Below, one piece after another: positions 56,702 through 64,000 of a stretch of DNA of 64,000 nt. The DNA is taken from NCBI GenBank assembly GCA_014529385.2, contig CM043967.1:7150001-7214000 (forward strand), in the 5' to 3' direction. The position numbers and the translations under genes are program-made. Within the stretch, counting starts at the first letter, position 1. Each line of letters begins with the position of its first letter. The notes under the pieces were generated by a model. The model searched no databases, was not told where the DNA came from, and saw only the letters and a list, made by a program, of their open reading frames with translations. Source of the DNA: Adiantum capillus-veneris (Eukaryota; Streptophyta; Polypodiopsida; Polypodiales; Pteridaceae).

Positions 56702-57334
56702 AAGATATTTCACATACATGCAGATGCTTCCAATTTTGCCATAGGGTGTATACTAGCTCAACCAGGAGACATGAAAATTGATTTTCCTATTTCTTATGCT
56801 AGTCGACAATTGAACATGGCAAAAAATAATTACACAACCACGAAAAGGGAAGGATTAGGAATGATCTACGCCGTAAAAAGGTATGGAAATTACCTATTAG
56901 CAAACAAATTTGTGTTCGTTGTGGACCACCAAGCCTTATTGTACTTGGTCAACAAGCCATGCAGCACAGGAAGAATAGTGAGATGGTTCATCATTCTTCT
57001 GGAATTTGATTTCACTATGGTTGTAAAAGAAGGCACTACATATCAAAGAGCAGATCATTTGTCAAGGATTGTTTTAGGAGAAGCACCTAAAGGAGTCGAC
57101 GATGATCTACCAGATGCATATCTGTTCTCCGTAGAAATGATACCTCGATGGTCAAAAAATATGGTATCATTGATGACCATAGCTAAAGTGGATTCGCAAA
57201 TACCACTTCCTATTACAATCAGATTAATTGAGAAATTGGCTATGTATCAATTACTAGCTGTAGGCTATACAAAAGAAACCGAGATGGAATATTGCTCTTA
57301 TGCATTAATCCTAGAGAGAAAACCCAATACCTAA
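56702..57334 (+). pseudogene. RNase H and connection to integrase
   Basis: After a TGA at 56696-56698 the same region continues with FHIHADASNFAIGCILAQPGD (first acidic residue), frame 56771-57334 with YASRQLNMAKNNYTTTKREGLG, VFVVDHQALLYLVNK and TTYQRADHLSRI. These are the conserved RNase H segments of gypsy elements. The following residues to 57334 link to integrase (LPDAYLFSVEMIP). Confidence 0.9.
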
Positions 57335-58260
57335 GTCAAACACATATTACCATAGTAGGACTTCACTTTGCAGAAGACCAAACTATGCAAAGGATCTTGA
57401 GACTTGGAGTATTTTGGCTAACTATGAGGAGTGATGTCTGCTCTGTTGTAAAGGATTTTCCTCGATATAAAAAACAAACACCCATACCTCATGTAACATT
57501 GTTTCAAATGTCACTCGTTTCTAAGTGGAGTAACTATCTAGTCACTTACTTATCGAGCCGAAAATTTCCTGAGGATATGAGTAAACGTTGTCAAAGAGCA
57601 ATTGAAACTGAATCAAGAGACTATGCTCTTATTGGAAACCAATTGTATCGAAGAGGTAAGGATAAGCATTTGCGTCTCTGTGAAAATGAAGACGAATATA
57701 TTCCAATTATAGAACAAGCACATGCTCGATTAGCCAGAGGTCACTTTTCTAGTGAAACAAGAGCAATCTTAATGGTAGGCATATGGTGACCAACACTTTT
57801 TGCAGATACCAAAGAATATGTTCGAAGGTGTGATGCTTGTCAACGAGAAAAAAATGCCAACACGAGTAGATAGCATGCCCTTAAGACCAATGAAGGGAGC
57901 TAGAGCTTTTGCAAAATGGGATATAGACTTTGTTGGGCCAATACAGCCACCTGCTTATAGAACCCAGGCTCAATATATCATTGTAGCTACGGATTATTTG
58001 CCAAAGTGGGCCGAGGCTAAAGCAACTCAAAAGAATGATGCCAGAACCACTGCCGCATTCTTATATGAGTATGTATTCACAAGATATGGACTGCCAATAG
58101 AAATTGTCAGTGATAGGGAAAGTCTTTTTCTCAATGAGGTAATCGAGTATCTGCTTAATGAATTTATGGTCATCCATAACAAATCAGCCCCCTATCACTT
58201 ACAACAAACGGACAAGCTGAGCATACGAATAAGATTCTTAGCTTTGTATTGACTAAAGTG
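57292..58260 (+). pseudogene. Gypsy integrase, zinc region and core
   Basis: Frame 57292-57789 carries LIGNQLYRRGKDKHLRLC and EQAHARLARGHFSSET (HH part). A TGA near 57787 and a shift precede RRCDACQR. The core in 57800-58252 has AKWDIDFVGPIQ (first D kept), EIVSDRESLFLNEV (second D kept) and PYHLQ, then a one-base shift gives TNGQAEHTNKILS with the catalytic E. Core residues are thus better kept than in the minus-strand copy. Confidence 0.9.
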
Positions 58261-58824
58261 GTTAGTTCAGGAAGAACAGATTGGGAAATGAACCTCCATG
58301 TTGCTCTATGGACTTATCAAGTTTCATTCAAAACAACTTTAAATGCTACACCCTTTAACCTTGTTTATGGTCTTGATGCCATATTGCCGATAGAATTTCT
58401 ATTGTCGACACTAAGGGTAGATAAGGATCCTGAGTGGACTGGACATGAATTGTCAAAAAGACTGGAAGATTTAGAGAAGCTAGATGAGCAAAGGCTGATA
58501 GCTGTGGCTCACATCTATGCACAAAAGCGGAAACAAAAACAATTTTTTGATTCCCATCTAATTACAAAAATCTTCAAAAAGGGGGACTTAGTTCTAGTCT
58601 ATTCCCTTAAGCAACACATTCTAAAGTTTAAGAAAAAGGAAAACGGACCGTTTATCATTGAAGATGTATCTCCAAGTGGAGAAGTTAAGTTGTCCACCAC
58701 CCTAGATGGTGAACCAATGGCCAATTGGATTAGTGGATATCGTTTAAAGAAGTACAACTTGCCGCTAACCAATGAATTGCTAGAACGAATGCATACAGCC
58801 AAGCAAAGGAAGATAAAACGATAG
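58249..58824 (+). pseudogene. Integrase C-terminal part with GPF module
   Basis: 191 codons: TTLNATPFNLVYGLDAILP, HIYAQKRKQKQFFDSHL, FKKGDLVLVYSLKQH and ENGPFIIEDVSPSGEVKL, the GPF module of gypsy integrases. No chromodomain follows. It ends at a TAG (58822-58824), but the same frame continues for more than 900 bases with one further TAG, so that stop is likely a late mutation in a longer pol frame. Confidence 0.9.
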
Positions 58825-59400
58825 CAAGTTATTGATGAAGTTGAAGAGGAAGCTCGACTTCGAGTACTCAAAAGAAAAGCTGCTTTCAAGAATCAACAAA
58901 TACCTATTCCCATCAACACTATGGAAATAGATGACCAACAATGGGAATTTCAGAAAGATGCAACATCAACAGATGATGAATGGTTAGATGGAATGGACCT
59001 TTGCATCAAAGTACAACTCAACAATCATAGCACAAATGCATTGGTTGACACAGGAGCTCGAGTAAATGCAGTCAGTTATTCCACGTACAAGAAAGCAACA
59101 AGTCAGCCTTTGACAGTAAGAATAGCGACTATCAAGGGATGCAACAAGAACCCAACACCAACATTGAGAGAAGTCAACTTGAATGTGGTAGTACATGGAT
59201 ATTCATGTCCTCATTAGTTTGTATGCTTATTAGATGAACACATGAATGAGACGATGATTCTTGGAATTCCCTGGTGGATGCGGACATACAAGACAATACT
59301 ATATTGGGATACCAATCAGCTCAAGCTATCACCTAAAGGCGGACAACTCATTGTTCCAATTGCAATAAGCAAGGAGGAACGAAAAAGCAAATACCAGCAA
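58825..59400 (+). pseudogene. Second retropepsin-like domain after integrase
   Basis: In the integrase frame. After a charged spacer (58825-58980), WLDGMDLCIKVQLNN leads to NALVDTGARVNAVSYSTYKK with a canonical D-T-G (59047-59055), then VRIATIKGCNKNPTP, EVNLNVVVHGYSCPH, a TAG (59215-59217), and NETMILGIPWWMRTYK, equivalent to the I-L-G strand, and WDTNQLKLSPKGGQL. This is a full single-domain retropepsin pattern, distinct in sequence from the first protease at 54.1-54.6 kb. The minus-strand copy has it in the same place. Confidence 0.75.
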
Positions 59401-59748
59401 AGCAAACCACGAAGTAATCAATCTTCTTCATCCTATCAACAAGCAAATGCTACAAGTAGCATGCAAGGAATCATGCAAATTTGGATACTAAAAGCAGAGA
59501 TTAAGGACAAGCCGATTCAAATTTGGGTGCCCAAAACATCATCGACAAGACCAAAGACGGTTCCAAAGGTCAAAACACAGAGACGGGTATCTTCGATCAA
59601 GGAACCTAACACGAAATGGGTTTGGAAGATAAAAGAGCACTTATCTTCTTCGCAAACTGGAAAACCCATCAAGCAATGGAGAGTTAAGTCTCAAAAACCT
59701 CAACACACCATTCTGACCAAGACAAGCCAAGGTATCAATGGAGAGTAA
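59400..59748 (+). pseudogene. Trp-rich tail of gypsy pol
   Basis: Continuation of the frame to 59748. Basic, with MQIWILKAEI, IQIWVPKTSSTRPK, NTKWVWKIKEHLSSSQ and IKQWRVKS. These match motifs of the tail ORF at 22168-22971. Function unknown. Repeated aromatic-basic motifs suggest binding to nucleic acid or protein, which is inference only. Confidence 0.6.
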
Positions 59749-59768
59749 AAGCTTGACAACAGTCAAAA

Positions 59769-60038
59769 GTGATATCAAGCATCCTGATGGCACAATCAAG
59801 CAAAGAGCACACAAACTATAAGATTTTCTCTTTGGAAAACAGCATCAGAAAGCTTCGATATCAGGAAACCCTTGAGTTAATTACTCAATACCCAACTCTT
59901 GCACAAGATAATGGTTTGAACAGCATTGATGTTCAAAGCATGGTAGAGCCAACCAAGGCTATGCATAGACACGATTATTCAACCCATGCACACAGTCGTC
60001 CCGGAGTATGCCATCTAGGAGGGGTGGAAGGGCACTAA
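59769..60038 (+). pseudogene. Last short frame of the gypsy element
   Basis: 89 codons in a shifted frame after the tail (SLENSIRKLRYQETLELITQ, YSTHAHSRPGVCHLGGVEGH). No recognised domain. It ends just before a G/A-rich stretch. Confidence 0.35.
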
Positions 60039-60043
60039 GTAAT

Positions 60044-60052
60044 AAAGGGAAA
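60044..60052 (+). other. Candidate polypurine tract and LTR start
   Basis: AAAGGGAAA precedes TGTTAAAGAG at 60053. The junction resembles that at 24512-24526 (AAAGGGGAAAA then TGTTAAC). However, the sequence after it does not match the 5' LTR at 48016, so either it is not an LTR or the 3' end has been replaced. Confidence 0.3.
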
Positions 60053-61000
60053 TGTTAAAGAGGGAGGAAAAAAGTTTGATATTAACGTGTGTTTTTTTTG
60101 CAAAATTACCTAATAATACCCTTATAATTCATCGACATGGGAAATTTAACCGATAATATCTCCCCGATGAGTGTAAATATACTATCAAAAAAATCATTAA
60201 AAATAGTCATTTTTTGGTTATTTTTCATCATTTTTCTTCATATTTAGACTTAAAAATGGAGAAGTCCAATAAAAAACAATAAAGCAGTGTTTTTCAATGG
60301 ATTTTCTTAATTATTGGATTTTTACTTTGCTTTTTTTTAGCTCATTTTGTTATTTTTCTTGATTTTTTCAATAAACAGGTCAAAAATTAATAATAAATAG
60401 CAAAGGAGCTCAGATGGAAAAATTGAAGACACGTGGTGAGCAGAAAGATAGGGCGTACAAGCACAAAAAAATTCAATCAAATCTGAAGATGGAAGCGGGA
60501 GGCCTAAATTAGGCGGCCAAACCTACTTTTGCAGAATTCTTGCAGAATGAGCTACAGGAATCAGATTGGGAAAATTTTTGAGTCTAACATAGATTTCACG
60601 GCCTAGTAGGACTAACGGGGGAATTTGGGGAAAAATGGTTCGGGAAGTCCAGGTATAGATATCCAAGGTAGGCAAAAATCACCTCATTTCCACTTGTTGC
60701 CTTTGGAGAGAGAGCTTTTCGACCTCCTTTGCGCGTATTTTCCGGAGTCCAAAGTCACCTGTTTTCAGCGCCGTCTCACACGAGACATGAGAGGCAAGTT
60801 CTTTACTCATCAATGATCCATTTTGTATGGCCGGTAGCTAGTCTAAACCCCTAAAAAAAACCTTAGAATCCGAGCAGTGCACGAAGACCTACGACCAAAA
60901 ATCAACCATAGTGGCTTGTCAACTCAATCAAATCGGATGAGATTTGAATTGTAGCATGCCCCAACATAATAGAACACTTCTATAGCAATAGTTGATCATT
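60053..61000. other. Unassigned, LTR/leader-like sequence
   Basis: AT-rich start, then a GC-richer stretch near 60660-60830 (GGAGAGAGAGCTTTTCGACC). No protein is recognised. Probably LTR or leader of a second element related to the family at 48-60 kb. Confidence 0.3.
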
Positions 61001-61454
61001 TGGCAAGGGTCGAGGGGGTCCCAAGTAGAAAAGCTAGGTATTTGCACGATGTTAGAATTGCATTCTAACTCCATAGATAGCTTGTATACGAGGTCTATAC
61101 ACAACGTATATGATTGGTTTTGCAAAATCGATAAAGCCAAGCCCTCGAAAAGTTGAAAATGGCTCGAAGGCTACAAAGCGTCAAATTCGACATACGAGGT
61201 CAAATTGACAACAAATGGACCAAAATTGGATGAGTTGCTTCACGGCTATGTTGCGGACAAGTCCATAGCCTCAAAAGTGACTAACCAACTCTACATGCCA
61301 TGTAGTCACAAAAATGAGCGATTTCAGAGTCGACAAAGCATAAAGTGATGCCGGCAAGACCAAATTTTACCAAATTCAATTTAGGACTTGTTTTAGATGT
61401 ATAGAATGTGTTTAGGTCAAAATTTCCAAGTTTTACAAGAAAATATTGAATGCT

Positions 61455-61867
61455 CTAAATAATCACAATTATTTACTTTTGTAATATTTTGGCTTGAAAA
61501 TTGTATCATCACCTCACCTATCACTTGTACACACCTATTACATGCCAACAAAAGTAAATAATCCGATTAGTTACAGCTGAATAATTTTTTCAACTTTTTG
61601 CAAATTTGGCATTATAGGCTTGAAGTATATACTAGTTACATACTCTGAGTGAAATATGGGCTCATTTGAGTGCACAGGGTGAAAATGGTGCCAGATTTAG
61701 GCTTTAGGTCTCTGAAACAGTAGATGTAAAGCAATTTTGGGATTTTGAGATCCAAATATGTTCAAACTTGGATAGTGGCCTTAGGGCATCATGTACTTTG
61801 GTCCCATGATGGCAAAGTTGCAAATTTCTCCCATTTTGGCCAAAAAGTAAATAATTGCGATTATTAG
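61455..61867. repeat. Leader array with the same palindrome
   Basis: Three variants of the TAAATAATCxCGATTATTTA palindrome at 61455-61476, 61554-61574 (decayed) and 61847-61867. The surroundings resemble the leader at 49.4-50.5 kb (GATTTGGAT, AAACTTGGATAGTG). Confidence 0.75.
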
Positions 61868-62235
61868 TTTTTCATCAAAATGAACATTTTTGGTACAACT
61901 TGGTTCTATGCATGGTGTAGACCTCCTGTGTATGTGATATGAGGTGATTTGGATAAAAAAATGTAGCTCATAACTCAGAATTTGGCTTGCAAGGACTTCT
62001 TTGCTTTTTTTGGCAATTTCCCAAGTTATAGTTGATCATTTTGGCTCATACTTGAAATTTCATTTTTATTTAGACTTAATAATTTTGCTCTTACATTTTT
62101 ATGCATCTATGCATGCTCAAAAATTGATTTGAAGCAAATTGGACTCAATTTGTCAGCATTTCAGACTGAAGGACATTTCAAAGAAAACTCTACCAAATTT
62201 GCTAACTTTGACACTCTATTCACTTAACAGGAGCC

Positions 62236-63146
62236 ATGCAAGCTGCAGAGAAAGCCAAGAACAAGCTCTCGCAAAAGGAGAAGCTACAAGAGCTACCGCC
62301 ATACCAACTGGACCCCAATTTAGTCAAAACAGCTAAAGCGACCTACTTGTCAAGAGAACAATTGGAAGAGAACAACACCACAGTGTTCACAATAGATTTA
62401 AAAGCGAAGATGGACAGCAAGTAGAACTGCAACTTCTACCGAAAGAAGTCTATGATGTCACAGCAAAGCCCAAGACCAAAGAAGCCAACAGAAGGCTTGG
62501 ACTCAGAGATTTTTACGAGCAAGAGCCATATGGAGTGGATTTCCAAAAAGCTTATGAGCTCTTGTCCATGATCAAAGAAGATGGAACCGCCCAAATCTCT
62601 GACCAACATGGGAACAAAGTTGAAGTGGTGATAACAAAAGAGATAGTGGCAGAAGCTCTTAGATTGCCAACAGAAGGAATTCCAATGAGGGCAAGATATA
62701 AAAAGACAGTAGGAACCTTCACCAAGGAAACAACCGCTGCCACATTTGCCAACCTCATCCAAAAACAGGTGGAAGAGCTTGCAAGGTTGTATCAACAACA
62801 CTTCCACTTCCTCGCTAAGAGATCGCCAAGATATACGACACCTAATCATGTGGTTGCCACAACCTTTACACAAGTTCTCAAATCCACAACCAGGCAACCA
62901 ATTGACCATGCACAGTACATGTTGTCCACATTGAAAGGGACAAAGAAAGAGGGAAAAATAACATATCTGAGAGCACTAGAGGTTCTAACCAGGATTTCCT
63001 ACCTTGCTATCGGCATGGCCGACAATCTGCCGCCTGTCCCATATCAGAACACTTGGATAGTTGTTTGGTGGATACATGCATATATAGGCGTATGCACATC
63101 AAACCCTCTAAACACATTTTTTTTTGAAGAAAGCCATGTAATTTAG
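62236..63146 (+). pseudogene. Retroelement ORF1/gag-like protein
   Basis: Starts MQAAEKAKNKLSQKEKLQE at 62236 and shifts frame near 62390-62410 into a frame open to 63146 (LLPKEVYDVTAKPKTKEANR, LGLRDFYEQEPYGVDFQ, EIVAEALRLPTEGIP, ALEVLTRISYLAIGMADNLP). The predicted protein is helical and basic. The EALRLP segment and layout are reminiscent of the putative plant transposon proteins that occupy the Gag position in some plant elements, but I am not sure. It lies after a palindrome-bearing leader and is cut off near 63050-63146 by another LTR region. Confidence 0.5.
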
Positions 63147-63149
63147 CCT

Positions 63150-63951
63150 AGAATGAGTTGTAACCGTGATGTAACTAGACAATACCCTCTCTACTTCTCT
63201 AAGTATACACCCTTATAAGAGGCCGGATGGCTGTGGGAAAGCCCCCTTAACTTTTAAAATCAAAACCCTTAGTTTTGAGAAGAGAATTATCATTAGCTTG
63301 AAGAATGAAAAACGTGCACTGTGGAGGCCTCTTACTGCTACAAATTGTAATCTTCTTTTCTCCTGAACTGGTAATCAGTATTCATTTCCGAATAGCATAT
63401 TGCGTTCCTTGTCTCTTGCTCTACAATCTAAGTGTGATCATTTTCAATTCTAATGTGGTTTGCGATGCATTGTTTGTGAGATAATGCATTGATTTGGAGG
63501 TTAAAATGGTTTTTTTTTAATGTTTTGACCATGGATAAGTGTTTCTATGCTTAAGGAGGACCTTTTTGAGTACTTCCATTTCAGTTTTTTGCACATTTTT
63601 TGTGATGGATCGTGATTTATGTACCTTTCCAGATGGTGACAGAACTCGGTAGGATTGAGCCCTTAAGTGTTGTGATACCTCTCCTTAAGTTTTGTTGCAT
63701 CCGGATTTGTTTGGATGCCGAAAAGGCGTGATGACTTAGAGTGGTGAGATTGGACACATACTGATTGTTTGACTAGGAAGTGGTTGTTTTGCTTTTGTCG
63801 TAGAACAAGTAGTCCCCTCAGTTCACTTTGGTGAGATTGACACTCTCATTAAGTCTCCGTGCCCCATCTCGAGTCGCTTCCTTGCATATTGATATTATGT
63901 TAGTACAAAAGAGCTATGCTGCAAACGTCCGTCGCGGTGACCCGCTAACAA
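63150..63951 (+). repeat. 5' LTR end of another element
   Basis: Ends GACCCGCTAACA directly before a primer-binding site, so it is the 5' LTR of an element continuing beyond the window. Its start is uncertain (between about 63050 and 63170). A TATA-like TATAAGAGG lies near 63213. No coding seen. Confidence 0.6.
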
Positions 63952-63952
63952 T

Positions 63953-63970
63953 GGCGCCACTGCCGGGGAA
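63953..63970 (+). other. Primer-binding site, tRNA-Asp
   Basis: TGGCGCCACTGCCGGGGA, two mismatches to the tRNA-Asp complement and the best preserved of the primer sites here, one base after the LTR end. The downstream element runs off the window. Confidence 0.85.
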
Positions 63971-64000
63971 ACTGAGCCTTAGGTGGTGAGTGACGCAGTG

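Larger units (their letters stand above)
48016..60052 (+). mobile_element. Gypsy retrotransposon with second retropepsin
   Basis: Order on the plus strand: LTR, tRNA-Asp-type primer site, long leader with palindromic repeats, Gag with two zinc knuckles, protease, acidic linker, reverse transcriptase, RNase H, integrase with GPF module and no chromodomain, then a second retropepsin-like domain and Trp-rich tail in the integrase frame. Reading frames are broken at many points and the reverse transcriptase active site is mutated, so it is not autonomous now. The 3' LTR matching 48016-48933 is not found. The coding part ends near 60038 and a purine run at 60044-60052 is a candidate polypurine tract. 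It is inserted in a copia integrase. Confidence 0.88.

Noticed and set aside
60053-63951. 60.05-63.95 kb as the 3' LTR of the gypsy element
   Set aside because: It does not match the 5' LTR at 48016-48933, and it contains a leader-like array and an ORF.

Overview
The window is a repeat-rich stretch of a nuclear genome from a land plant. Evidence: plant-type Ty3/gypsy and Ty1/copia LTR retrotransposons, several tRNA-Asp-like primer-binding sites, a plant-type hAT transposase and a plant-like FCP1/HAD phosphatase fragment. The gypsy integrase style and an unusual transposase family lead me to lean towards a non-angiosperm with a large genome (fern, lycophyte or gymnosperm). That is a weak inference. 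I see no intact host gene. Almost every coding region is broken by stops or frameshifts, and the window is best read as layers of nested and decayed mobile elements.

Layout. 1-6.7 kb: microsatellites, a 1.7-kb direct duplication (610-2300 and 3195-4945) built from 420-bp subunits, then smaller tandem duplications and a hairpin. 7.5-16.8 kb: a decayed hAT transposase gene split by a young, complete LTR element (8004-15077, target duplication GTAAT) that has no pol genes. 16.8-18.7 kb: unidentified minus-strand coding remnants. 18.7-25.6 kb: a pol-less LTR element with a zinc knuckle, a damaged retropepsin, a tail ORF, a minisatellite and a 3' LTR. 25.6-30.5 kb: a minus-strand gypsy fragment that lost its reverse transcriptase and lies between 230-bp direct repeats. 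30.4-32.4 kb: a minus-strand copia remnant with a triplicated integrase segment. 32.7-36.9 kb: a spliced transposase-like pseudogene of an unusual eukaryotic family. 37.0-41.0 kb: a minus-strand LTR and leader followed by a coding remnant and an FCP1-like phosphatase. 41.4-45.3 kb: tandem duplications, a short LTR and microsatellites. 45.1-48.0 kb: a minus-strand copia 3' half, cut at 48015 by a plus-strand gypsy element whose 5' LTR is 48016-48933. That gypsy element runs to about 60.05 kb. 60-64 kb: remains of related elements, ending in a fresh LTR end plus primer-binding site at 63953-63970.

The most interesting system is the gypsy family at 48-60 kb, with relatives at 26.9-30.1 kb and 18.7-24.5 kb. 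Its pol frame continues past the integrase into a second retropepsin-like domain (D-T-G at 59047) and a Trp-rich tail, in addition to the usual protease before the reverse transcriptase. The pol-less relative keeps a damaged protease and tail, as if this 3' module mattered independently. The leader of the same family carries a recurring palindrome (TAAATAATCGCGATTATTTA type) every 280-300 bp, and the motif recurs at 61.4-61.9 kb in another element's leader.
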